A stretch of 64,000 nt of DNA from Sediminihaliea albiluteola (lineage in GTDB: Bacteria > Pseudomonadota > Gammaproteobacteria > Pseudomonadales > Halieaceae): positions 434,001 through 498,000 of the forward strand of contig NZ_JACFXU010000014.1 of the NCBI RefSeq assembly GCF_014077625.1. The letters run 5' to 3'. The position numbers and the translations under genes were made by a program. A model generated the notes under the pieces. The model was not told the DNA's origin. It made no database searches and saw nothing but the letters and a program-made list of their open reading frames with translations. Shown one piece after another: positions 37,102 through 45,338 of this stretch. Position 1 is the stretch's first letter; each line of letters begins with the position of its first letter.

Positions 37102-38297
37102 CAGTGATTGACACCAGTAGGGGCACTGGTCTCCTCTGCTGTTACTTTCATACCCGCGTCCAGCAAGTCAGATTCACTGACGATTACCCGATCACCAGGC
37201 TCTAAACCCTGTACCCAGACTTGTTGCGCATCACCCTGCAATACCTGCACCGCACGAGCCTGTGTGCGGTTTTCAGCATCGACCAACATAAGGCTATCGT
37301 CACTGCGCAAGGCCGAGCGAGGTAGCACCACAACATCGGGTAAATCACGGCCCTCTATTGTGGCGCTGACAAACAAGCCAGGCGCCAGCGGAGGGCGCTC
37401 ACTGCCCGCCTCACGAGCAAAGGGATCACGCACTTCCGCCACTGCATAAAGCACTCGGCTATCCACATCAATGCTGGCGTCAGTTCGCACAATACTGGCT
37501 TGCCAGTGCCACTGCCGATTACCAAAGCGGGCCTCTAGAGTGACTGGTATTGCCTCAGTCAGTGCGCTCTCTTGAGCCTGGTAGGTTAAGGGCAAATCAA
37601 GTAGCGCTACTTGACGGTCGGTCAGTGGCAGGCGCAGCTGAACCGCCTCAGTCGCATAGGCCTCAGCGAGTACCGCACCGGGGCTAATATACTGCCCTAC
37701 ATCGACACGCTTAGTGCTAATCCTGCCATTAAAGGGCAAGCTGATACTGGTCCGTTTTAAGTCCAGCTGTGCCGCCTCCAGATCTGCTTTTGCCGCTGCT
37801 AGTGCTGCTTCCGCGGCGGCCAACTGCGGCTGACGTAAGAAGAGCGCATTGGCATCTTTGCTACCGAGGTCGCGCCACTCTCGCTTGGCTTGCAGGGCGC
37901 GTCCCCGCTCCTCGGCCACACGCTGTTGCACAGCAGCTACTTGGGATTCGGCGCGAACGATAGCAAAGCGATAGTCGACATCCTCTACTTTGATTAACTC
38001 CTCACCCGCCTGAAAGAAACCACCCTCAGCAAAACTACTAGCCACCGCCTCAACCTGTCCGGCAACACGGCTAATTAGTGTGACCTGTTGCAGCGGCCCT
38101 ACAGTCCCCTGTGTCACTACGGCAATACTGCGCGCCTGGGGCTCGACTACCACAACTTGCACTCGCGGGGCGGCCAGCTCTGGTGCTGGCTGCGGCTGGG
38201 GGCCGGGTTTAGCTACCAATAAGAGGTAAGCCAGCCCTAACCCTAGAATCAGTAGCACTAGGGTAAAAAATGCTTGTCGCCGCATGGCTCGACTCAT
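37101..38297 (-). CDS. RND periplasmic adaptor (membrane fusion) protein
   Basis: A 398-residue AcrA-type adaptor with an N-terminal signal anchor (residues about 8-27), a beta-barrel/lipoyl region (VTLISRVAGQVEAVASSFAEGG), an alpha-helical hairpin with repeated Ala/Glu (AAEAALAAAKADLEAAQ) and a barrel domain. It links the permease to an outer-membrane channel. AAGGAAG precedes the ATG. It is divergent from the first phasin gene (188 bases) with no local regulator on the same side. Confidence 0.92.
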   Translation of the reverse strand: MSRAMRRQAFFTLVLLILGLGLAYLLLVAKPGPQPQPAPELAAPRVQVVVVEPQARSIAVVTQGTVGPLQQVTLISRVAGQVEAVASSFAEGGFFQAGEELIKVEDVDYRFAIVRAESQVAAVQQRVAEERGRALQAKREWRDLGSKDANALFLRQPQLAAAEAALAAAKADLEAAQLDLKRTSISLPFNGRISTKRVDVGQYISPGAVLAEAYATEAVQLRLPLTDRQVALLDLPLTYQAQESALTEAIPVTLEARFGNRQWHWQASIVRTDASIDVDSRVLYAVAEVRDPFAREAGSERPPLAPGLFVSATIEGRDLPDVVVLPRSALRSDDSLMLVDAENRTQARAVQVLQGDAQQVWVQGLEPGDRVIVSESDLLDAGMKVTAEETSAPTGVNH

Positions 38298-38485
38298 GCT
38301 TGTCTTCCTTTGGGCTGTTTAATGAATACACATAATCTATTGAGCAACTGAAGCTTGTCTGAACAACTGCAGAGCAATTAGTGGATAGTGGGCAGCATTT
38401 TAGTATGTTTATTCTAATCTTATTGCGTAATCTGGCGTCAATTGGATGAAACAGACATCCACAATTCGTCAAAAGGAGCTATATC

Positions 38486-39064
38486 ATGGCCGAAGAAACA
38501 CAAGTAACTGCTGCTGAAACCAAAGTTGAAGCAAAAACCGAAGCTAAAACTGAAACTAAGGCTACTGCTAAGCCAAAGACTACAGCTCGCAAGGCACCTG
38601 CCAAGCGCAAAACTACAGCCAAGAAGTCTACTGTGCGTTCTAGCGTTCGCAGCGTAGAAAACAAGGCTGCTGCTTACGAGCGCAAAGTACGCAAAACCGC
38701 TCGCAAAGCAGAGAAGAAAATTGATGCCGCTGAAAAGAGCGCTTCTAAGTTCGCCGATCGCGCTGGTGAAGTTGCTCACAATGCACTGCTGGCTAGCCTA
38801 GGCTTCTACGGCAAAGCTTACGACCAAGCGCAAGAGCGTCTGGACGCCATTCAGGATCGCATGGAAGAGCGCCGCAAAAAAGCCTTTATTATGTACGCTG
38901 ACCTGGTCAAGCGTGGTGAGAAGGTTGAGTCAAAGGCTAAAAACGCCATTGATGATATCGATCTGTCTAGCCTAACTGACCGCAAAGCACTGGAAGCTAA
39001 GCTTGAGAAAGCTCGTGCACGCTTTGCTGAAATGAAAGACTCAATGAGCAAGAAAGCGGCGTAA
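38486..39064 (+). CDS. Phasin-like PHA granule protein with basic N-terminal tail
   Basis: A 192-residue protein. Residues about 1-60 are a Lys/Ala/Thr-rich histone-H1-like tail (KPKTTARKAPAKRKTTAKK). The core (residues about 85-150: LLASLGFYGKAYDQAQ ... YADLVKRGEKVE) resembles the phasin core of its downstream neighbour (WLAGVGAYGRAADEAQ ... LVKAGATLE). Phasins coat polyhydroxyalkanoate granules; basic tails can bind DNA and help distribute granules at division. AAGGAG precedes the ATG. It ends with an intrinsic terminator. Confidence 0.75.
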   Translation: MAEETQVTAAETKVEAKTEAKTETKATAKPKTTARKAPAKRKTTAKKSTVRSSVRSVENKAAAYERKVRKTARKAEKKIDAAEKSASKFADRAGEVAHNALLASLGFYGKAYDQAQERLDAIQDRMEERRKKAFIMYADLVKRGEKVESKAKNAIDDIDLSSLTDRKALEAKLEKARARFAEMKDSMSKKAA

Positions 39065-39105
39065 ATCGAGTTCACTTATCCCTGAGTAATCAGGTCTGAG
39101 TTTTG

Positions 39106-39132
39106 GGGGTCACTAGGTGGCCCCTTTTTTTT
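39106..39132 (+). terminator. Intrinsic terminator after the first phasin
   Basis: GGGGTCAC / GTGGCCCC stem (one U-G pair), TAG loop, then eight Ts. Confidence 0.85.
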
Positions 39133-39201
39133 GTCCGCTGTTCTGGTTTAATGGTCACTTGGCATATACCTAAGCCCGCCCAAGAGCAACAGGAGAAACC
39201 G

Positions 39202-39690
39202 ATGAGTGATGATAATAGCAAGGTCGGTGACAAGGCGAGTGAGCTCGCCAAAAACATCTGGCTAGCTGGTGTTGGGGCCTACGGACGAGCGGCTGATGAA
39301 GCACAAGCACGGCTTGAAAAAGCCGGAGTAGAAACCCCCAAACTATTTCGCGATCTAGTCAAAGCCGGCGCCACACTAGAAGAGGAGGCACGCAATGCTT
39401 TCTCGGTTGGACAGGGAGCGCGCAACTCAGTGGAAGAACGCATTGCTCGGGTGCGGGAAAACTTCAACCTACAGCGACTGAGTCGCAGCGATGAGCTGCA
39501 AGCGCTACACGAGAAAATCGATCGTCTCACCGACAAGGTGGAACAACTAAGCCAAGCGATAGCAGAAAGCGGTGGCGCTACAGCGAAGAAAAAAGCAGCA
39601 CCGCGCAAGAAAGCTGCAGCCAAAAAGAAAAGCGCAACTCGCAAAAAAGCTACGGCAAAAAAGAGTTCTAGTGGCTCTCAACGCAGCTAA
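39202..39690 (+). CDS. phaF: PhaF-like phasin with basic C-terminal tail
   Basis: A 162-residue phasin. The core (residues about 10-70, IWLAGVGAYGRAADEAQARL ... LFRDLVKAG) is followed by a coiled coil (KIDRLTDKVEQLSQAI) and an AlgP/H1-like Lys/Ala tail (KKKAAPRKKAAAKKK). This layout is that of Pseudomonas PhaF, which binds granule and nucleoid. The ATG at 39202 follows AGGAGA; an ORF open from 39103 would start inside the terminator. The regulator gene follows 12 bases later. Confidence 0.8.
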   Translation: MSDDNSKVGDKASELAKNIWLAGVGAYGRAADEAQARLEKAGVETPKLFRDLVKAGATLEEEARNAFSVGQGARNSVEERIARVRENFNLQRLSRSDELQALHEKIDRLTDKVEQLSQAIAESGGATAKKKAAPRKKAAAKKKSATRKKATAKKSSSGSQRS

Positions 39691-39702
39691 CAGGGCTAGC
39701 TG

Positions 39703-40368
39703 GTGAAAACTCGCGATCGCATTCTAGTCACCACTCTCGCCCTATTTAATGAAGAGGGCGAGGCCAACACGACGACTATCGACATTGCCAACGAGCTAAA
39801 TATCAGCCCCGGTAATCTCTACTACCACTTCAAGGGCAAAGATCAGATCATCGAAGAACTGTTTCAGCAATATGAATTAGCTCTGGGCTCAACCTTACTC
39901 GCTCCGATCGAAAAGCCATTATCAGCCGACCAAGACGATGTAGAGGCCAACTGGTACTTTCTATACGTTGTGATAGAGGAGATGTATCAGTACCGTTTCC
40001 TGTACCACAATTTAGATAACCTGCTGCAGCGCTATCCGGACATCAAACGGCGTTTCAAACGCTTACTACAATTGAAACGCACCGCCTTATTTGTCATCTG
40101 CCACTCGCTGCTGGAGCAGTCATTCATCATCTCTCACGAGGAGCAACTTGCTGGCCTGGTCGACAACATGGCCTTGAGTCTGAACTTTTGGCTTAACTAC
40201 GACCAGCTGCTACACGGTGAACGGCCACCGCAAATTACTATCCACCAAGGGGTGCTGCAATTAATGACCATGATGGCGCCCTACCTAGGAGATGAGGCCC
40301 TGGCTTTCTACAGCGATTGCCAGAGCATTTACGCCAGCATGCTGGAGCAAGTCGAAAGCAGTGAATAG
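39703..40368 (+). CDS. phaD: PhaD-like TetR-family regulator of PHA genes
   Basis: A 221-residue TetR protein from a GTG start. The N-terminal MKTRDRIL ... TIDIANELNISPGNLYYHFKGK is very close to Pseudomonas PhaD, which activates the pha and phasin promoters. The C-terminal ligand domain has the EEMYQYRFLYHNLDNLLQRYP segment of that group. Gene order phasin-phaD lacks the synthase and depolymerase normally adjacent (phaC1ZC2D). A 12-base gap to phaF suggests cotranscription. Confidence 0.85.
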   Translation: MKTRDRILVTTLALFNEEGEANTTTIDIANELNISPGNLYYHFKGKDQIIEELFQQYELALGSTLLAPIEKPLSADQDDVEANWYFLYVVIEEMYQYRFLYHNLDNLLQRYPDIKRRFKRLLQLKRTALFVICHSLLEQSFIISHEEQLAGLVDNMALSLNFWLNYDQLLHGERPPQITIHQGVLQLMTMMAPYLGDEALAFYSDCQSIYASMLEQVESSE

Positions 40369-40379
40369 CCCCTAAATCT

Positions 40380-40391
40380 TCGGCTAGCCGA
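40380..40391. repeat. Palindrome between phaD and methyltransferase gene
   Basis: Perfect TCGGCTAGCCGA in the 41-base convergent gap; it may contribute to termination but has no U-tract. Confidence 0.3.
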
Positions 40392-40409
40392 TAACAATCA
40401 TCCCGCCTT

Positions 40410-41060
40410 TTAACTGTTGGGCTTGTGTAACAAGATGACATCCGCGCCCTCGAAGCTCAAATCCGCAGCCACCTGCTTTGCCCACCAGCGCCAAGTTGCC
40501 ACACTGAAAAAACACACATGAGTGGGGTCATTTTTATAATGCCAAGTGCTAAAGGCGGCGCGATCGCGCAGCAATTTAGTCATAACCCCTAAATGTCCGC
40601 CCGGTTTCAGGCAGTGCCACAGCATGGCCAACTCAAGGCCTGGCCGATGTAAGTGCTCCACCACCTCAGTGGCGGTGATGAAGTCATAGCGCTGCTCTAG
40701 CACAGAGCGATCGGGGTAGTAAAAGTGATCATAGAGCGCCATATCAAAACCCTGCTCACGGCACATTGCCGCTAGCGCAGGCCCCGGACCACAGCCAAAA
40801 TCGAGCCCCCGTGCAGCAACTGGCAACAGTTGACTCAGTGGCACAAACAAACGAGATAAGAACTTGCGGTAACCCGGGTCATCAATGCGGTTATCGTGCA
40901 GGTCATATTCCGCTCGCTCTCGCTCTGCGTCTAAGTAATATACCGGCGGCACAAACACCAGTGCACAGTTTGTACATTGCAGGTAACTGCGGCGTCGGTC
41001 GCGATGATAAGGCAAAGTATCTGGCCGCTCACAAAGAGGGCAGTGCACTAAGCTCGTCAT
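40410..41060 (-). CDS. Class I SAM-dependent methyltransferase with zinc ribbon
   Basis: A 216-residue protein. An N-terminal CPLC ... CTNC pair (residues about 7-35) forms a zinc-ribbon-like module, then a Rossmann methyltransferase domain begins (LDFGCGPGPALAAM) with a TATEVVEHLHRPG acidic-loop segment. Small relatives act on proteins, lipids or rRNA, but no substrate is known here. It is a lone minus-strand gene convergent with phaD and divergent from the peroxiredoxin gene. Confidence 0.8.
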   Translation of the reverse strand: MTSLVHCPLCERPDTLPYHRDRRRSYLQCTNCALVFVPPVYYLDAERERAEYDLHDNRIDDPGYRKFLSRLFVPLSQLLPVAARGLDFGCGPGPALAAMCREQGFDMALYDHFYYPDRSVLEQRYDFITATEVVEHLHRPGLELAMLWHCLKPGGHLGVMTKLLRDRAAFSTWHYKNDPTHVCFFSVATWRWWAKQVAADLSFEGADVILLHKPNS

Positions 41061-41144
41061 CTGCTATGCTTGCCTGCACAAGATAGATTTTTCATTCTGC
41101 TATGCCCTACCCCGCTAGGGAAAACCACCAAGGAGAAACACTAG

Positions 41145-41624
41145 ATGAGTATTAAAGCTGGCGATAAAATTCCCGCAGCCACACTAAAAATCATGGGCAG
41201 CGAAGGCCCAGAAGACATCACTACCGAGGCTATTTTTAGCGGTAAAACCGTTCTTCTGTTCGCCGTGCCTGGCGCCTTTACACCCGGCTGTAGCGTGACC
41301 CACTTACCCGGATACGTAGTGAATGCCGATAAAATCAAAGCGAAAGGTGTCGATACTATTGCCTGCATGGCGGTTAATGATGCCTTTGTCATGGACGCTT
41401 GGGGCAAATCCCAAAATGCCGAAGAACTGATGATGCTCGGCGATGGCAACGGCGATTTCACCAAAGCCTTAGGTCTCGAGCTGGATGGCCGCGGTTTCGG
41501 CTTGGGTATGCGCAGCCAACGCTTTGCCATGCTAGTTAAGGACGGCACTATTACCCACCTCAATGTAGAACCCGGTCCAGGCATCAGTGAAAGCTCAGCC
41601 GAAACTATGATGAAGCTGCTCTAA
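41145..41624 (+). CDS. Peroxiredoxin (Prx5/redoxin type)
   Basis: A 159-residue thiol peroxidase with the peroxidatic Cys in PGAFTPGCS (C49); GRGFGLGMRSQRFAML follows in the typical Prx5 position. It reduces hydrogen peroxide and alkyl hydroperoxides in the cytoplasm using glutathione/glutaredoxin or thioredoxin. AAGGAG precedes the ATG. No resolving cysteine is obvious at the classical 2-Cys position. Single gene. Confidence 0.92.
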   Translation: MSIKAGDKIPAATLKIMGSEGPEDITTEAIFSGKTVLLFAVPGAFTPGCSVTHLPGYVVNADKIKAKGVDTIACMAVNDAFVMDAWGKSQNAEELMMLGDGNGDFTKALGLELDGRGFGLGMRSQRFAMLVKDGTITHLNVEPGPGISESSAETMMKLL

Positions 41625-41639
41625 ATCAAAAAAGTAAAC

Positions 41640-42239
41640 CTAGTCAGTGCTGGCTGGTAGCACTTCCACCGCTACCGCCAGCCGCTCCCAATCAGCCTCG
41701 GTAACCCTCTGGCCAGTTTCATAATAGTGTTTTAGACCTGCTGCGATCCGAGTTAACTCCTGTTCCATCGACGGGCGAACCAGCCAATTCCCTAGCCATT
41801 CCCCAAGACTGCCCATCGGCATGAGTAACAAGATACTCAGCTTGATCTGCGTGTTGCCATTGCTCATAGGCGCCATTTCATAGCGGAACTCTGAGCGTTT
41901 TAAGGGTGCCATAGGCTTATCACCCCGATGTAGGCGCAAAGTAAAACCCTGCCCTTCATCCCAGCCAATAATGGTCTCTTCAAGGTAATCGCCATCATCG
42001 CTGTACACACGCCGTGAAGCACCAAGGCCATTTTGCTGTGGCGTAATAATCTCGGTGCGCTTGAGCTTCGGCACATAGCGGTCTGCGGCGCTAAAGTCTT
42101 GCATTCTCTGCCATGCGTGCAGAGGAGACACCGCCACCTCAGTCCTGACGCTCACCTGAATGGGCTCGGCCGCCTGCGATGCGACAGCAAGACACCACAA
42201 ACCCAGGCCCCAAAGCCCGGCTCTAAGGAAGCTAGTCAT
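41640..42239 (-). CDS. Exported SRPBCC (START-like) domain protein
   Basis: A 199-residue protein with a signal peptide (cleavage near ASQAA-EP, residue 25) and an SRPBCC/polyketide-cyclase-like domain (AWQRMQDFSAADRYVPKLKRTEI ... given as two ends) that usually binds a hydrophobic ligand. The ATG at 42239 gives the signal peptide directly; AAGGAGAG lies upstream. Its start overlaps the last bases of the pqiA-like gene, so they are translationally coupled. It may bind a lipid or sterol-like molecule in the periplasm, in support of the Rieske oxygenase. A role is not established. Confidence 0.75.
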   Translation of the reverse strand: MTSFLRAGLWGLGLWCLAVASQAAEPIQVSVRTEVAVSPLHAWQRMQDFSAADRYVPKLKRTEIITPQQNGLGASRRVYSDDGDYLEETIIGWDEGQGFTLRLHRGDKPMAPLKRSEFRYEMAPMSNGNTQIKLSILLLMPMGSLGEWLGNWLVRPSMEQELTRIAAGLKHYYETGQRVTEADWERLAVAVEVLPASTD

Positions 42240-42885
42240 GTTGCTTAGTACTCTCCTTGTGATCAGTGGCTGCGCCAAGCACATCGCGCAGCAACGCGGC
42301 CGCAGCAATTGAAAATAAACAGTAGGCCAGAAAGAAATAAAAGCCGCGCTCAAGCTGTGCATCCATCAACAGCAAATCACCCATTTGCCCAGAGGCTGCT
42401 CCAGCCATATAAGCCACCAATAAAGCGACGACAAAAACGTCTGCCATAGACCACTTGCTCAGCGCCATATTCACTGCCAGCAAGGTCTGACGCCACTGCT
42501 CACTAAAAGGCAGCAGGCATAGCGCCTGCAACAACAACTTAAACACGGGGATAACAACGCTGAAAAAAACAATCAATAAGCCCACCAGCAAGTTGCCGCT
42601 GCGACTCAATTCATTGACCGTTTGCCAGATCGAACGCGTAGTCTGGTAGACCAGCACCTGCCCCTCAATCTGGTCTAAACCAAGAAAGCGGGAGAACATT
42701 GCCAGCATTGGATTGCTTTGCCCATCGACAGACTCACCACCAATTAAGTTGACTCCTAGCTTTGCCAGGTCAGACTTTTCGATGGTACCGCTTAGAGTCA
42801 GCACCGGCTGAGTAACACCGGGATAGAGAAAGGCGATGGCGATAAGCATCAAGAAAAGGGCCAAGAGGCCGCGCCGACTTGTCAT
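42232..42885 (-). CDS. Paraquat-inducible protein A (PqiA) family membrane protein
   Basis: A 217-residue membrane protein with four predicted transmembrane helices and the PF04403-type motif FFSVVIPVFKLLLQ and KWSMADVFVVALLVAY. PqiA-like proteins partner with MCE lipid-transport proteins (PqiB, LetB) across the envelope; no MCE gene is nearby. GGAG is 6 bases before the ATG. It overlaps the SRPBCC gene by 8 bases and lies 68 bases downstream of the Rieske gene, suggesting a three-gene unit. It is a single-domain version of the tandem PqiA. Confidence 0.83.
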   Translation of the reverse strand: MTSRRGLLALFLMLIAIAFLYPGVTQPVLTLSGTIEKSDLAKLGVNLIGGESVDGQSNPMLAMFSRFLGLDQIEGQVLVYQTTRSIWQTVNELSRSGNLLVGLLIVFFSVVIPVFKLLLQALCLLPFSEQWRQTLLAVNMALSKWSMADVFVVALLVAYMAGAASGQMGDLLLMDAQLERGFYFFLAYCLFSIAAAALLRDVLGAATDHKESTKQHD

Positions 42886-42953
42886 AGTATCTCCAGATAA
42901 TATGGGTCATGATACCGAAAAGTCGGCGGCGGCTCATCGCCAAATGGCCTGAA

Positions 42954-43943
42954 TTACATCTTGGATGGCTCGAAGTTGCTGTAGAACTGGGAGTACCACT
43001 TACGGAACTTATTGATCGGGCCGTCGCCATCACATAAGACCGGCAAGGGGCGGTAAACCTTGTTTTCCCAAATTGGCTTATCTTCTTCGAGCTGGCCAAC
43101 GATATTTGCAATAATAGCGTCGTTGACACCACTACTAACGACTTCGCCATTCACTTTAGGCTGCGTAAAAGCAAAACGCAAAACAACATTTTCCTCATCG
43201 ATTGGCGTCGTGAGCCCCATCAAAAATGTGTCGGCAATACCCTCAAAACGAGTAAAGCCTTGGCCTGGTCCCCGTGCACCAGTATGAATAGCACCGTCGA
43301 CCTCACCTCTTGGGGTAGGCATTTTAGCCCGCTGAATACCGCGCGAATCGGGCCCTTCATAAGTGGTTTCCCACTCCGGCATATCCGCAGTACGATGCAC
43401 ATAGAGGAAGTGTGCCGGGTCGGCTGCGTTTTCCGCCATTTCCTGCGGGTGAGTCGCAAGGTGCCATTCATAGCGCTTGAGCGGTGCCCAGTCATCACTA
43501 TTTGCTTGTTCGTGCTCAATAACTTCCCACAGCGGTGCAACGCCATCTGGATGGTACCAAGCCCACACCACCTGGTTAGTTTCCGCCGTGGGGTAATGAT
43601 TCAGGCACTGCTGACCTTTAACTTTAGGAGGCATATTGCGAGCGTAAGGCACGTCGGTGCAGACCCCGTCACCATTAAACTTCCAAGCATGGAAGGGGCA
43701 GACAATGGATTCGCCTTCTACCCGGCCACCCTTGCCTTTGTTTTCATGGATACCATGCCCTAAGTGAGCACCCAAGTGGGGACAGTAGGCGTCGAGCAAA
43801 CAGGGATTGCCAGATTCGGTTCGAAACAATACTAGCTCTTTACCGAAATACTTGACTGCGCGGGACTCACCTACCGCTAATTCATCAGAATAACAAACCG
43901 CATACCAACCATGTGGGATTGGCATTGGATAACGCTTAGTCAT
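42954..43943 (-). CDS. Rieske non-heme iron oxygenase, alpha subunit
   Basis: A 329-residue oxygenase resembling KshA and Neverland-type sterol enzymes. The Rieske 2Fe-2S cluster ligands are C54/H56 (YCPHLGAH) and C82/H85 (CPFH). The mononuclear iron facial triad is D175, H178, H183 (NAADPAHFLYVH). An unusual loop (ENKGKGGR) sits between the two cluster motifs, a feature also seen in KshA-like proteins. It would insert oxygen into a steroid, terpenoid or aromatic substrate; a ferredoxin reductase must be encoded elsewhere. AAGGTG precedes the ATG. An SMP-30-like gene lies 210 bases upstream in the same direction. Confidence 0.85.
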   Translation of the reverse strand: MTKRYPMPIPHGWYAVCYSDELAVGESRAVKYFGKELVLFRTESGNPCLLDAYCPHLGAHLGHGIHENKGKGGRVEGESIVCPFHAWKFNGDGVCTDVPYARNMPPKVKGQQCLNHYPTAETNQVVWAWYHPDGVAPLWEVIEHEQANSDDWAPLKRYEWHLATHPQEMAENAADPAHFLYVHRTADMPEWETTYEGPDSRGIQRAKMPTPRGEVDGAIHTGARGPGQGFTRFEGIADTFLMGLTTPIDEENVVLRFAFTQPKVNGEVVSSGVNDAIIANIVGQLEEDKPIWENKVYRPLPVLCDGDGPINKFRKWYSQFYSNFEPSKM

Positions 43944-44153
43944 ATAAATTCACCTTATTTCTTATAGATAATCAAAGATTTAGCTAATTACCTTCCCAAA
44001 GGAGGGAATCACTGGCCCTAACAATACAATCATAGGGCAGCGCCCGCCATGGCAACAACTTTGAGCAAGACCTAGGCCTAACTAGGGGGCCAAGGGTTTA
44101 ATAAGCCACCCTAGACTGCCATTCACAGCAAACTGGCCCGCCCGGCAAGCTCA

Positions 44154-45230
44154 CTAGCGATCACTCAGGGGCACTCGCACTATCCGATCACCGGTATAAG
44201 AGCCGACATACAGGACCTTGCCTCGCTGTATTGCCACCGTTCCCGCCCCCATGGGTGGCCCCTCGTGGAACAGCAGCTGACGCTGCTGCAAACTCTCAGG
44301 ATCTATCTCCACAATAGAGTAAGGCAACAGGCTCGGCGCCAACTGCTCCGGCTTCAAGCTCTGGGCCAGCTTCAAGAAACTGGCGTGCTGACTCGCCACC
44401 AGTAAATTACCTGACTCATTCCAACTGGCGTTATCGGGCTTAGAAAGCGATACTTCGCCGAGCAACTCAATGTCGGGGTAAGTGTATTTCTTCACCTTGT
44501 TGCCAAAATACATATTGACGAAGAAACTGTTGCCATCAGGTGACATAATAATGCCGTTGGGGAAACGCCCTTTGGTACTGGGCAACTCAACAAAACCATC
44601 CTGCTGACGCCAACGATATACCAGCCCCGTATCGAAACCTAAGAGCGCCAGAAAGGCTGACCACATAGGGCGTTTGCGGCTCGCCATGTTAGTCACTAAA
44701 AAGCCCTCACCCGGCAGTGCTGTTACATCATTAAAACTGGCGTCGTCCGGCGCTACTGCACAACCGCGCCAAGTGGCTCGCCAGCTATTTGCAGCCTGAT
44801 CCAAATGAAAAAACTCTACCGATTCCCGCTCAGCGTGATTAACCGCCAGCAACTGCCACTGGCCACCGGCGCGCTGCTGCACATCAATACCATGGACCAA
44901 CAGGGACGCAGGTGGCTTAGTACAAGAAGCCTCCCCCCACAATTCGCTCGGCTCACTGACTGCAGCCTCAAATAATGGCTGGACCTGATCATTCCTGGGG
45001 TCCAGTACAAACAGGCCGCCAGGCCCGGCCATTTGACCAAATACAATGCCTTCGCCATCTGGCGTTAGCACCATGTCCTCCGGTGCATGCAGCCCACAAA
45101 TTGAGCTGATACCTCGCTGTGGCTCACAAGAGGCTGTTGCTGAATTACTGGCAGCAGCTACGGTGCACAGTACTGCCAATACAAGACTTATAACTAGGCT
45201 AGGCCAAGCGCGTACTTCGCTATTTATCAT
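44154..45230 (-). CDS. Exported SMP-30/gluconolactonase-like beta-propeller
   Basis: A 358-residue protein with a signal peptide (hydrophobic residues about 11-26) and a six-bladed propeller of the SMP-30/arylesterase type, recognised by PNGIIMSPDGNSFFVNMYFGNKVK (given as PNGIIMS ... FFVNMYF) and the repeated DGEGIVFG and NASWNESGNLLVA blades. Relatives hydrolyse lactones or esters with bound calcium. It lies 210 bases upstream of the Rieske gene on the same strand and could act in the same pathway. GGAA is before the ATG. Confidence 0.72.
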   Translation of the reverse strand: MINSEVRAWPSLVISLVLAVLCTVAAASNSATASCEPQRGISSICGLHAPEDMVLTPDGEGIVFGQMAGPGGLFVLDPRNDQVQPLFEAAVSEPSELWGEASCTKPPASLLVHGIDVQQRAGGQWQLLAVNHAERESVEFFHLDQAANSWRATWRGCAVAPDDASFNDVTALPGEGFLVTNMASRKRPMWSAFLALLGFDTGLVYRWRQQDGFVELPSTKGRFPNGIIMSPDGNSFFVNMYFGNKVKKYTYPDIELLGEVSLSKPDNASWNESGNLLVASQHASFLKLAQSLKPEQLAPSLLPYSIVEIDPESLQQRQLLFHEGPPMGAGTVAIQRGKVLYVGSYTGDRIVRVPLSDR

Positions 45231-45338
45231 CGGGTATTCCTTTTGGCTTAAGCTTTCATACTGTGCCAGCGCCTCGGGGCTGTAAAGGCTTAGCGGAGCG
45301 CTGGTGGCAGACCACAGGAAGCATTACACTGACCTGCT

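Noticed and set aside
38438-38779. Antisense ORFs opposite the basic phasin tail
   Set aside because: Low-complexity Ser/Phe translation is the mirror image of a Lys/Ala-rich tail.
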